Assembly: GCA_046155605.1 (NCBI GenBank)
Contig: JBJXFQ010000054.1
Span: 24,717-88,716, forward strand
Source of the DNA: JAEUIZ01 sp046155605
Lineage (GTDB): Bacteria > Planctomycetota > Phycisphaerae > Phycisphaerales > UBA1924
Direction: 5' to 3'
Length of the DNA: 64,000 nt
A model generated the notes under the pieces. The model saw only the letters and a list, made by a program, of their open reading frames with translations, ran no database searches and had not been told where the DNA came from. Position 1 is the stretch's first letter. Each line of letters starts with the position of its first letter. The position numbers and the translations under genes were made by a program. Below, piece by piece: positions 33,500 through 42,034 of this stretch.

Positions 33500-34243
33500 T
33501 TACTTCACGATGTCGCTCTCGATCAGCCCGTCTTTGAGCCGGATGATGCGTCGGCACCGCTCCGCAACCGCGGGATCGTGCGTCACCATGATGACGGTCA
33601 TGCCCTTGGCGTGCAGCGAGTCGAACGTGTCGAGGATCGCCTTGCCGGTCGCCGAGTCGAGGTTGCCGGTGGGCTCGTCAGCGAGCAGGATCACGGGTCG
33701 CGTGACGAGCGCGCGAGCGATCGCGGCACGCTGCTGCTGCCCGCCGGAGAGTTCGCGGGGTCTGTGGCCCAGGCGCTCGCCCAGCCCGACAAGCCGCAGG
33801 CTCTCGATCGAACGCTGGCGACGCTCGGCCTTGGGAACGCGCTGATAAAACAGCGGCACCTCGACGTTGTCCTCGACCGTCAACTGCGGGATGAGGTTGA
33901 ACGCCTGGAAGATGAAGCCGATGGTGCGCCCGCGAAACTCGGAGAGCACGGCGTCGGACATGGTGTTCACGTCGCGGCCATCGAGAAGGAACTGCCCGCC
34001 CGTGGGACGATCAAGGCAGCCCAGGACGTTCATGAGCGTGGACTTGCCCGAGCCGGAGGCACCCATGATGGCAACGTAATCGCCGCGGCGGATGATCGAG
34101 TTGATGCCGCGGAGGGCCTCGACCATGACGGAGCCGTCCGGCTTGTAGTAGGTCTTGCGGAGATCGCGGAACTCGGCGACGGGCGGCGAGGCGTCGGTGA
34201 CGGGCGCGGCGGCGAGTGCCGAGGTGGCCTGAGCGGTGGTCAT
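33500..34243 (-). CDS. ABC transporter ATP-binding protein (LolD/MacB family)
   Basis: From the ATG at 34243 the 247-residue ATPase has Walker A GASGSGKST, the family pattern GFIFQAFNLIPQLTVEDNVEVPL, the signature LSGGQQQRAAIARALV and Walker B VILLADEPTGNLD, then VTHDP. The MacB/LolD/FtsE class drives mechanotransmission or lipoprotein/lipid transfer. No permease gene is adjacent. It lies 46 bases after the AsmA-like gene and was probably cotranscribed with it. Confidence 0.9.
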   Translation of the reverse strand: MTTAQATSALAAAPVTDASPPVAEFRDLRKTYYKPDGSVMVEALRGINSIIRRGDYVAIMGASGSGKSTLMNVLGCLDRPTGGQFLLDGRDVNTMSDAVLSEFRGRTIGFIFQAFNLIPQLTVEDNVEVPLFYQRVPKAERRQRSIESLRLVGLGERLGHRPRELSGGQQQRAAIARALVTRPVILLADEPTGNLDSATGKAILDTFDSLHAKGMTVIMVTHDPAVAERCRRIIRLKDGLIESDIVK

Positions 34244-34289
34244 GTGCAGAACTGTAGTGGGTTGGGCGACACAGGTTGCGGTGCGATGG

Positions 34290-37200
34290 TTATTTGCCGC
34301 CGCCGCCGAGGTTTTTGAAGAGGTCTTCGAGGCCGCCCTGGATGATTTGTCCCGGGCGGAGGAGGCTGCGCCCGGCCTCCTTGAAGAAGAGGTCCATATC
34401 GGGGGCGGTGGCGGGACTGTCGAAGGAGCCTTTGGTTCGGAAGGGGACCATGGTGGCCTGTTCGAGGGCGGGGACGAGCCCTCCGAGCATGCGGCCGAGG
34501 CCGGTGTTGAGCGAGCCCGCGGCCTCGTCGGTGAGGGCGCCGAAGGGCAGGAACGTGACGATGTCGAGGTTGCGGTTGACGAGATCGACAGTGCCCTGGG
34601 TGTCGACGGTGAACTCGCCGAGTTTGAGTTTGTAGCGGGCGTAAGTGGCGACGCCGTCCTTGAAGGTGACGGTGAGGGGGTCGAGGCGGCGGCCGACGGT
34701 TCCCTCGGTGCGTTGGCCGGCAAACTTGACGAGTTTGCCGAAGACGTTGGAGGTTTCGAAGCGGGCTTGTTTGATGTCGATGACGACGACGCCGTTGAGT
34801 TTGCGGAGGTCGTTGTCGATGGGGATGCTGAGGTCGGAGGCGCGGACGGTGGCGGGTCCGTCGTCGCGGCGTTTCTCGAACTTGCCGATGATGGGCAAGC
34901 CCTCGACGAGCATCCCGCCGAGGTTGGGGGTGATCTCCCTGAGAGAGACCTCGGCGGGCGTGTCGGCGATGAAGCGGCCGCCCTGGATGGTGCCCTTGAT
35001 GGTGGCCTCCGCTCGAGGGCTGAGGGCGTAGGCGTCGATGCGGCCGGACTTGGCGGAGGCCCCCTCGGTCTTGACGCGGAGGTTCATGGTTGGGCCGAGA
35101 GCCTCGTTGAGGAGGTTGTTCTGCTTGGCGAGAGCGTCGATGAGCGCGGTGGGGAGGCCGAAGGCGTCGCCCGTGAGAGAGAGAAGGGCGGCGTCGGTGG
35201 TGAGTTTGCCGGAGGGGTCGGCGAGGTTGTAGAGCCCGCCCTCGAAGACGACCGCGGGCTTCTTGTTGGGGTTGGGGCCTTGGCCCGAGTCATCGATGGA
35301 GAGGTTGAATCCGACGACGCCGGGCTTCCCGGAGGTGATGCGGGCGCTGAAGCCCTTGAAGAGAACCTTGGTTGGCGGCGGCGCGGCAGGAGCGGCGGCT
35401 GGAGGCTGACCGCCGCCGAGGCGGCCGAGCAGGCTCTCGCGCTTCGGGGGCGGCGGGGGTGGGGGGACGATGCGAAGCACAACGGCGGGGGCGGAGAGTT
35501 GGGCATCGAGCGCGAAGGTGCCAGGGACCATCGGATTCGGCCCGAGCGAGAGGCCGAGTTTCGTGATCGCGACGCGGAGTTGGACTTGGTCGTCGAACAA
35601 GGTCTTTGCAGTGGGCGCGGGTTGCGGCGTGCCGGGCTTGGCGGGTGCGGGCGGTGCGCCCTCGCCCAGGAGGAATCGATCGGCCCACGCGGGATCGACG
35701 GTGCATGCGATGACGAGCGGGGCGTCGAGGGAGAGCGCGTTGTTGGCGAGTGAGGCCTTGAGCGGCTGCTGCGTGGTGAGACGCGGTGCCTTGATCGATG
35801 CCGTGAGCGTGCCGGCGGTGAGGGTGGATGCGGGCGGCGGCACGGCGGGGTTGGTCGCGGGTTTGGGCAGAGGTTTGGTTTGTGGCTTGGTTTGCGGCGT
35901 TGCGGGCGCTGCGGGTGGCTCGAATCGGGCGCGGAACGTGGCGGAGAGTTCGAGAGTGTTGCCGACAGCACCGGCGAGCAGGCCGGGCTGGCCCATGAGT
36001 GTGTCGACGCGGGCGACGTCCACGAGGTTGAGCGCGAGATCGGCTGAGACTGGCCCGCGCGGCGCGCCGGCGACCAGGTCGGCCTTGCCCGCGGCGTTGA
36101 CGGTCGCCAGCGGAGCGCCGGCAGCACCGAGGATCGAGCCGGTCATGGTGACCGCGGCGGTCTTGGCGGCGGAGCCCGCGGCGGGCGCGAGCGCGGAGAG
36201 CGGGAAGTCCACCTTAGCGAGGATGTCGTGGAGCGTGAGCGGGCCGAGGTCGCGAGCGGTGCCGTCGGCGGCCTTGGTGACCACGTTGGTGATCGTGGTC
36301 TTGCCCTCGAGACCGACCCGCGCGATGAGGCGTCCGGCGCGCACCCAATCGGGCTTGAGGCCGGCGAGCGGGATGCTGGCTGGCTCGGTGGCGAAGACAA
36401 GCGTGGCCGGGCCGCTGAGCGAGGGCGTTGATTCGAGCGTGCCTGCGGACATCTCAATGAGGGCCGCGGCGAGGTCAGGAGTGACGGAGGTTCGGAAGTC
36501 GCACTTGGCGATCGAGAGGGCCAGCGGGTCCATCGCGCCGCGGAGTTCGCCCTTGAGTCGCTGCGCGACGACGGCGAGGGTGAGGTCGATGGCGTCGGCG
36601 TTGCTCCCCCCGGCTCGGCGCGTGGAGTCCAGTTTGATGCCGAGCGTCGGGCCGACGGCCTCTCGGAAGAGGCGTGTGAACTGTGCGGCTTGGGCCGGGT
36701 CGGCGAGGGCGGCGAGCGAGGCGGGAACGCCACCGACATCGAGCGAGCCGGCGGGTCGAAAGCGCGCGGGGTCGAGCATGGGCTGGCCCGAGGCGAGCCC
36801 GAGGCCGGTGAGTTCGAACGCTGCCTTGGCGTAGAAGGCGGCGTCGCCGTGCATGCCGGAGGTGCGAAGATCGATCGAGGGCGCGGCCTTGGGTGCGAGG
36901 CGAGCGGTCAGGATGAACTGCTTGATCTGCACGGGCTCGATGGCCGCGACGCCCGGCGGGACGATTGGCGCGGCGGAGAGGTTGCCCGAGGTGATCTGGG
37001 CCTCCACCGTGGCCAGATCGAGCGCGGGGGCGCGGTCCGTCGTCAGCGGGACAATAACATTGCGGAGCGTGAAGCGAACGGGGCCGGCCGAGGCGATGGT
37101 CCAGCCCGACTGCTTTGCGGCACCCGCAACGAGCGCGCCGACGTTGCTTGCGATGACCTCGACGCCCGCGCCGCGGGAACGGATGGATCGGCCGTCGAAC

Positions 37201-39518
37201 GTGAGGAGGCCCGTTGACGTGAGGCCTGCGGAGGAGATCGAGAGATCAGCGTCGAAGCGAGGGAGGAGGTCGGCGGGTTCGGGTTTGCCAGCCGCGGCGA
37301 AGGTGAGCGACACGTCCGCCGTCGGCCCGATGCCCGCGAGCAGGTCGATCCCGGAGTCGGCGAGGAACGGCTGGGCGAGCGCGGAGTTGAGGTCCTTGAG
37401 GGAGAGCGTGCCGACGGGTGTGGGGAGGGTGTCTGCGGGCGCGCCCTTGGCATCGAGGAGGCCGGTGAGCGTGAGATTGAGTACGAGGGTGCCGGCGGGT
37501 TTGCCGTCGAGCGAGGCGGCAGCGCGGAGCGAGGCGTCGATGCCATTGGCGAGATCGGCGAGGTTGAGCGAGAGCGAGGCGCGTGCGAGTTCGAGGGGCT
37601 TGGCGGGCTGGCCGGGGAGGGAGAGCGTGCCCTTGGCGGCGGTCGTCGTGATGGCGAGGTTGCCGCTGAGGCCGCGATAGTCCGGGTTCGGCTTCGCGCC
37701 GAGGCGATCGAGATCGGCGCTCAGGTTTGTGATCGCGGCGTTGATGCTCGCGCCCGACGCGATCGAGAGGCCCGCGTCCTTGGCGAGGCGCGAGACAAGC
37801 GGGCCGGCGGAGGCGATCGTGAGTTCGATGCCCTTGGGCTTGGTGCGGATGAGGTTGCCCTCGATCATCAGCCGCGCGATGGCGTTGACGTTGGCGGACT
37901 TGATCTCGGCGGCGATGTGCGTCGGGGGCTTGGTGGTGGCGGCGGCGAGCGTGCCGTCTTGTGGATCGGCCTCCGCGGCGGCGCGGAGCGTGAGGTCAAG
38001 AGTCGGCCCGACGTCGGTGGCGAGTTCAATGCCTGAGCGGGCGAGCATCGGCTGGGCAATGGCGGTGGCGACGCCGGCGAGCATGACGACACCCTGGACG
38101 CGGCCCGGCATTCCGGCGCGGAGCGCGCCCTTGGCGTCGAGCAGGTCGAACGCGGCGGCGTCGATGGAGAGCGCGCCGGCGGGTTTGCCGGCGAGCGTCG
38201 CGGTGGTCTGGCCCTTGATCGTGAGGGCTGTGGCGAGGTCCGGGGCGTCGAGACGGATTGAGAGCGGCGCGACGCGGAAGGGCTGGGGAGTCGGGCCCTG
38301 CGGGCCGGGCACGGGCACGGAACCCGTGGCCTCAGAGGTGTCGAGCGACGCGGCGATCGAGGCCGTGCGGAGGTCCAAGGGCTTGCCGCTGGTGGGCACG
38401 GGGACGCGGAGCGACGCGAGGCTGAGCGTGAGGCTCGGGAACTTGTCGATGGAGACGTTGCTGGCGGCGAGGGCGTCGCGGAGCGCTGGGATGGCAGGAG
38501 CCGCGCCGCCGTGGCGGAGGGCGATGGTGCCGGGGCGAGGTATCGTCAGTACGCCGCCCGCCAGCGACAAGGCAAGGTCGACGGAGAGGTGCTCGGCGGT
38601 CGCCTTGAACGATGCCTCGGCGGTCGAAGCGTTGCCCTTGAGATCGGCGGCCGCGTCGAGCGAGGGACCGATGAGGCCGCGAAGAGTCTGCGGCTGGCCC
38701 GTGATCGCGTCAACAAGTGCGAGGCTCAGGCCTTCGAGTCGGAGTTTGGCGTCGAGGGATGCGGCACCTGGCGTGAACGTGCCCTTGGCATCGGCGAGGT
38801 TGGTGATCGTGCCGGCGATGGTGAACCCGCCGGCGGGGGTGGCGGCTCGGCCGGAGAGGTCCTCGGCGCGGGCGCGGAGGTCGATCTCGGCCTTCCCCTT
38901 GGCGTAGGTGATGGACCCGGCGAGCCCGCTGACACGCGCCGAGATCGGGTTCGCTCCGGAGCGGTCTTCGATGCGGAGGTCGAGCGCGTCGATGGAGATG
39001 GTGGCCGCGAGCGAGGCGGGGAGCGAGGCCGGGGCCTTCTTCCCCGGAGTGCGTGGGGTGGGGGACGCGGTTGCGGCGGGCTTGAGGAGTCGGTCAAGCG
39101 TGGTCGTGCCGTCGGGGTAGCGAACGAACGCCGCGGAGCCGGAGAGTTTGACGGTGCCGGCGTCGAGTGAGGAGAGCCCGACGGCACCGGTGAGCAGGCC
39201 GAAGAGCCCGCGCGAGACGGAGGCGTCGAGCGAGGCGACCTGCTCGCCGTTCGAATCGACGACGGTGATGGGCCCAAGGGCTTGGGATCCGAACCACGAG
39301 AGCGAGGCGGAACGGACGGTGAGTTTGCCGCTGAGGGATGATGCGGCGGCGGACTGGACGATGCCGGGCACGAAGCGAGAGGCGATCGTGGGCGCGAGGG
39401 CGAGCAGGATCAGCATGAAGAGCGCGAGCCCGCCCGCGGAGAAAAGGATGATTCGGCGAAGGCGGCGTTTGCGGTGCGCGGCGGGAGCAGGCGGGTCCCA
39501 GGTCGAGGGCTCGGTCAT
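34290..39518 (-). CDS. Giant AsmA-like inner-membrane/periplasmic protein
   Basis: The ATG at 39518 is preferred over a TTG two codons upstream. The 1742-residue protein begins with a basic cytoplasmic end, one membrane helix (about 22-44), then AsmA-type sequence (LTVRSASLSWFGSQALGPI). A very long series of repeats of about 200-300 residues follows, with recurring motifs such as GPTLDLTLRAAAE, QPFLADSGIDLLAGIGPTADV and AVGPTLGIKLD. The C-terminus (LPFGALTDEAAGSLNTGLGR, PALEQATMVPFRTKG) fits AsmA-like family ends. AsmA/TamB/YhdP proteins bridge inner and outer membrane for lipid transport or assembly. Function here is inferred from architecture. Confidence 0.7.
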   Translation of the reverse strand: MTEPSTWDPPAPAAHRKRRLRRIILFSAGGLALFMLILLALAPTIASRFVPGIVQSAAASSLSGKLTVRSASLSWFGSQALGPITVVDSNGEQVASLDASVSRGLFGLLTGAVGLSSLDAGTVKLSGSAAFVRYPDGTTTLDRLLKPAATASPTPRTPGKKAPASLPASLAATISIDALDLRIEDRSGANPISARVSGLAGSITYAKGKAEIDLRARAEDLSGRAATPAGGFTIAGTITNLADAKGTFTPGAASLDAKLRLEGLSLALVDAITGQPQTLRGLIGPSLDAAADLKGNASTAEASFKATAEHLSVDLALSLAGGVLTIPRPGTIALRHGGAAPAIPALRDALAASNVSIDKFPSLTLSLASLRVPVPTSGKPLDLRTASIAASLDTSEATGSVPVPGPQGPTPQPFRVAPLSIRLDAPDLATALTIKGQTTATLAGKPAGALSIDAAAFDLLDAKGALRAGMPGRVQGVVMLAGVATAIAQPMLARSGIELATDVGPTLDLTLRAAAEADPQDGTLAAATTKPPTHIAAEIKSANVNAIARLMIEGNLIRTKPKGIELTIASAGPLVSRLAKDAGLSIASGASINAAITNLSADLDRLGAKPNPDYRGLSGNLAITTTAAKGTLSLPGQPAKPLELARASLSLNLADLANGIDASLRAAASLDGKPAGTLVLNLTLTGLLDAKGAPADTLPTPVGTLSLKDLNSALAQPFLADSGIDLLAGIGPTADVSLTFAAAGKPEPADLLPRFDADLSISSAGLTSTGLLTFDGRSIRSRGAGVEVIASNVGALVAGAAKQSGWTIASAGPVRFTLRNVIVPLTTDRAPALDLATVEAQITSGNLSAAPIVPPGVAAIEPVQIKQFILTARLAPKAAPSIDLRTSGMHGDAAFYAKAAFELTGLGLASGQPMLDPARFRPAGSLDVGGVPASLAALADPAQAAQFTRLFREAVGPTLGIKLDSTRRAGGSNADAIDLTLAVVAQRLKGELRGAMDPLALSIAKCDFRTSVTPDLAAALIEMSAGTLESTPSLSGPATLVFATEPASIPLAGLKPDWVRAGRLIARVGLEGKTTITNVVTKAADGTARDLGPLTLHDILAKVDFPLSALAPAAGSAAKTAAVTMTGSILGAAGAPLATVNAAGKADLVAGAPRGPVSADLALNLVDVARVDTLMGQPGLLAGAVGNTLELSATFRARFEPPAAPATPQTKPQTKPLPKPATNPAVPPPASTLTAGTLTASIKAPRLTTQQPLKASLANNALSLDAPLVIACTVDPAWADRFLLGEGAPPAPAKPGTPQPAPTAKTLFDDQVQLRVAITKLGLSLGPNPMVPGTFALDAQLSAPAVVLRIVPPPPPPPKRESLLGRLGGGQPPAAAPAAPPPTKVLFKGFSARITSGKPGVVGFNLSIDDSGQGPNPNKKPAVVFEGGLYNLADPSGKLTTDAALLSLTGDAFGLPTALIDALAKQNNLLNEALGPTMNLRVKTEGASAKSGRIDAYALSPRAEATIKGTIQGGRFIADTPAEVSLREITPNLGGMLVEGLPIIGKFEKRRDDGPATVRASDLSIPIDNDLRKLNGVVVIDIKQARFETSNVFGKLVKFAGQRTEGTVGRRLDPLTVTFKDGVATYARYKLKLGEFTVDTQGTVDLVNRNLDIVTFLPFGALTDEAAGSLNTGLGRMLGGLVPALEQATMVPFRTKGSFDSPATAPDMDLFFKEAGRSLLRPGQIIQGGLEDLFKNLGGGGK

Positions 39519-39581
39519 GCGCAATGGTTGGAGGGCTGGAGTGTGGGGGAGTTGCGAATCAGCGTCAGGGTGAGGCGGCGT

Positions 39582-40511
39582 TCATGCTGCTGCTGGGGGC
39601 TTTCGCCCGGCGATGAGGTAGATGATCGTCCCGCCGGCGCGGTGGTAGCGACGAGCGGTGATCTCGGCCGCCTCGGCGCGATTGGCGGTGACACCGAAGC
39701 GCCAGAGCGTTTCGAACTCGGACTCCTCGCCGCCGCCCGCGATGAAGTAGCGATGCGTGTCGGGCTTGTTCCAGCCCCAGAAGTCGCGCTCGGCAAACTC
39801 GAGAACCTGCTTGGCATCGGCCTGCTGATCGGGCGACTCGTACGGTGGTAGGAGCGGAAACGCACGCTCGTTCTGCCAGACGCGGATGTCGGTCGCGCCG
39901 GCCTCTTGCATCATGCCGGGCACGAGGTCGCCGACCGAGTTATCGCCTTCTCCGAGAGCCGCCTTGCCGCGCTCGCAGATGGCCTGGAAGCGAGCGATGC
40001 GGAGTCGGTCGTTGATGGGCCACGCGGCATTGAAACTCGAGATGCCGAGGGCGGAGGCGATGTTGCTGGGCTCGACCGCGAGGAGCAGGCCACCAGGGCG
40101 AAGGACGCGGAGCATTTCGCGAAGCACGGCAACAGGATCGCGCACATGGATAAGGAGCGTCTGGCAGGTCACGAGGTCGAACGATGTTTCGGGAAAGGGA
40201 ATCTGCTCGGCGCGGCCATGCAGGTAGTTGACGCGCGAGGCGACGCCGCGGGTGGCGGCGATCGCGGTGGATTTCTTGACCCACTCCGGCTCGGCGTCGA
40301 TGCCGGTGATGCGGGCGGAGGGCGGGAGATGCGGGAGGAGGGCGCGGCCCCAGTGTCCGATGCCGCAGCCGAGGTCGAGAACATCGCGGACGCGCTCGAA
40401 CGCAAGGCGGCGCGCCACGAGAGCGAGGTAATCGGCGTTCCACCAGAAATCACGCTGGTCGCCGAAGTAGTCGGCGGAGTGGAGCGGGCGAGCGGGCGGC
40501 TGATCGGGCAT
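39582..40511 (-). CDS. Class I SAM-dependent methyltransferase
   Basis: The 309-residue enzyme has the Rossmann methyltransferase motifs DVLDLGCGIGHWGRALLPHL (motif I), ITGIDAEPEW (acidic residue of motif II) and FDLVTCQTLLIHVRDPVAVL, then LRPGGLLLAVEPSN. It belongs to the Methyltransf_11/25 type. Substrate unknown. It is upstream of the AsmA-like gene by 63 bases and downstream of the STAS gene by 18 bases. Confidence 0.88.
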   Translation of the reverse strand: MPDQPPARPLHSADYFGDQRDFWWNADYLALVARRLAFERVRDVLDLGCGIGHWGRALLPHLPPSARITGIDAEPEWVKKSTAIAATRGVASRVNYLHGRAEQIPFPETSFDLVTCQTLLIHVRDPVAVLREMLRVLRPGGLLLAVEPSNIASALGISSFNAAWPINDRLRIARFQAICERGKAALGEGDNSVGDLVPGMMQEAGATDIRVWQNERAFPLLPPYESPDQQADAKQVLEFAERDFWGWNKPDTHRYFIAGGGEESEFETLWRFGVTANRAEAAEITARRYHRAGGTIIYLIAGRKPPAAA

Positions 40512-40529
40512 GATGGGCTGCGAACGGGT

Positions 40530-40877
40530 TCAGGCCGTGAGCGCCGCGTCGCGCGAGGCAGCGATGGAGAAGACGGTGTCGAGACGTGCGATCTCGAAGA
40601 TGGAGCGGACCCGGTCCTTCATGCCGCAGAGAACCATGCGGGTGTTGTTGCGACGCGCGATCTGGAGGGCCTCGACGAGGGTGGCGACGCCCGAACTGTC
40701 CATGTAGTCGACCATTGCGAGATCGACGATGAGCCGCACGGGTCTGGTGTTCTGCACTTGTCGCAGGGAGTTTCGCAGCACCGGAGAACGTGCGAGGTCG
40801 ACGTCGCCATGCGGCGTGACGACCGCGGCGGTCCCGACTGTCTCTGATGTCACCTTGATGGCTGAGTCGTCGGTCAT
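40530..40877 (-). CDS. STAS-domain anti-sigma factor antagonist
   Basis: From the ATG at 40877 (GGAGG ribosome site upstream) the 115-residue protein is a STAS domain with VDLAMVDYMDSSGVATLVEAL. Its DSSG holds the serine (61 or 62) that the partner kinase phosphorylates in SpoIIAA/RsbV homologues. It should bind and titrate an anti-sigma factor when unphosphorylated. The gene overlaps the anti-sigma kinase gene upstream by four bases, the classic partner arrangement. Confidence 0.88.
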   Translation of the reverse strand: MTDDSAIKVTSETVGTAAVVTPHGDVDLARSPVLRNSLRQVQNTRPVRLIVDLAMVDYMDSSGVATLVEALQIARRNNTRMVLCGMKDRVRSIFEIARLDTVFSIAASRDAALTA

Positions 40878-41497
40878 CCTGTTCCTCCGGTGTGTGGCTT
40901 GGTATGGCCTGTCGGCTTGGTTGCCGGAGGCATCGAAGTAGGCAATGAATGGGCGGTTGGTGCGTGGGCCGAGGACGCTTGTGCCTGGGGTGCAGGAGAC
41001 GCCGGCGGCGCGCACACGCAATCAGGGCAAGCCGGCTTGGCCGCGCCGGGCTTTCCGGCGTCGGCGGGGATGCGTTTGACGAGCGTCAGCCTCATGCCGG
41101 GTCCGTCGCGCTTCTCATACACGACCTCGTCCATGATCTGCCGGATGATGTGGACGCCGAGGCCGCCGGGGCGGATCTGATCCAGGTCACGGCTCTTGAT
41201 CTCGCCAGGATCGACCTGCCTGGCTTCGTCCTCTACGACGATCCGGATGCCGGGGCGGGAGTGGCCGTTATCGCCGGGCAGCGGCCAGATGCTGATGGTG
41301 ATGGGGCCGTCCTTGCGGCGTTCATACCCGTGGCGGATGACGTTGGCGAGGGCCTCATCGACTGCGAGGGCGATCTGCCCGCAGGTGTCGTCGGAAAACG
41401 AGAGCCGGCGGGCGACCGCGGCGATGAGGTCGCGCACGCCACTGAGATACGTGGGGTCGCTCACCACATGAACTCGGATGTCCGGCTGAGCGTTCAT
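40874..41497 (-). CDS. Anti-sigma regulatory factor, HATPase (RsbW/SpoIIAB-like) with Pro-rich tail
   Basis: The 207-residue protein has a GHKL ATPase fold: IALAVDEALANVIRHGYERR (N-box), IVVEDEARQVDPGEI (G1-like) and RPGGLGVHIIRQIMDEVVYE (G2), followed by RLTLVKRIP. This is the kinase that phosphorylates the STAS partner and sequesters a sigma factor. The last 55 residues are a Cys/Pro/Ala/His-rich tail (PACPDCVCAPPASPAPQ and TKPTGHTKPHTGG) absent from standard RsbW. No sigma factor gene is adjacent. Confidence 0.87.
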   Translation of the reverse strand: MNAQPDIRVHVVSDPTYLSGVRDLIAAVARRLSFSDDTCGQIALAVDEALANVIRHGYERRKDGPITISIWPLPGDNGHSRPGIRIVVEDEARQVDPGEIKSRDLDQIRPGGLGVHIIRQIMDEVVYEKRDGPGMRLTLVKRIPADAGKPGAAKPACPDCVCAPPASPAPQAQASSAHAPTAHSLPTSMPPATKPTGHTKPHTGGTG

Positions 41498-41862
41498 CGA
41501 GCACTCCGGGAGGCGGCGGGGGGTGCCTCGGGCGATTGCGCCCGATACCAGTCTATCCAGCGTTCGATGGCCTCCTGCCGTCGAAAGTCCGGATCGGCGT
41601 AGGAGTAGCCGCGGGTCTCGCCCGTGAACTCTTCGAGCCCGCGGATCGCGGCGAGGCGAACGAGCGGGTCGTCGTGCTCAAGGGAGTCGATCAGGTCAGG
41701 GATCGAGCCGCGGTCGCGCTCACGCAACGCCTTCGTGATCGCGTTGAGACGCGCGGACGGGTCGGGCGAATCAAACGACACGGGCGGCGAGGAGCAGGCG
41801 CTGGACATGCTTGCCGCGAGAATCGCGAGGAGTCGAACGGGCAGCATCGGGCCGCGAAGCAT
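41494..41862 (-). CDS. HEAT-like lipoprotein
   Basis: From the ATG at 41862 (41847 is also possible) the 122-residue product has a hydrophobic signal ending in SMSSAC, a probable lipobox. A short HEAT-like segment follows (SIPDLIDSLEHDDPLVRLAAIRGLEEF in two overlapping halves), and then a charged tail with FRRQEAIERWIDWYR. It overlaps the anti-sigma kinase gene by four bases, so it is probably the first gene of this run. Role unknown. Confidence 0.65.
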   Translation of the reverse strand: MLRGPMLPVRLLAILAASMSSACSSPPVSFDSPDPSARLNAITKALRERDRGSIPDLIDSLEHDDPLVRLAAIRGLEEFTGETRGYSYADPDFRRQEAIERWIDWYRAQSPEAPPAASRSAR

Positions 41863-42034
41863 CGGTAACTGTATCGGCGGTTTGCTGTGGGACTCGAATT
41901 GGCACTCGGGTGAACCCGGGAGGATGGAATCGCGTATCATCGACCCCGGCACGGGCAAGGCCCGTGCTTGTGCTTTTTAGGGCTCCCACTGCCGCGGGGC
42001 TCGTCGCGGCACGAACAAGCACACAGAGGCCGAC

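Noticed and set aside
34236..35753. 505-residue plus-strand frame opposite the AsmA-like gene
   Set aside because: Acidic low-complexity shadow with no domain.
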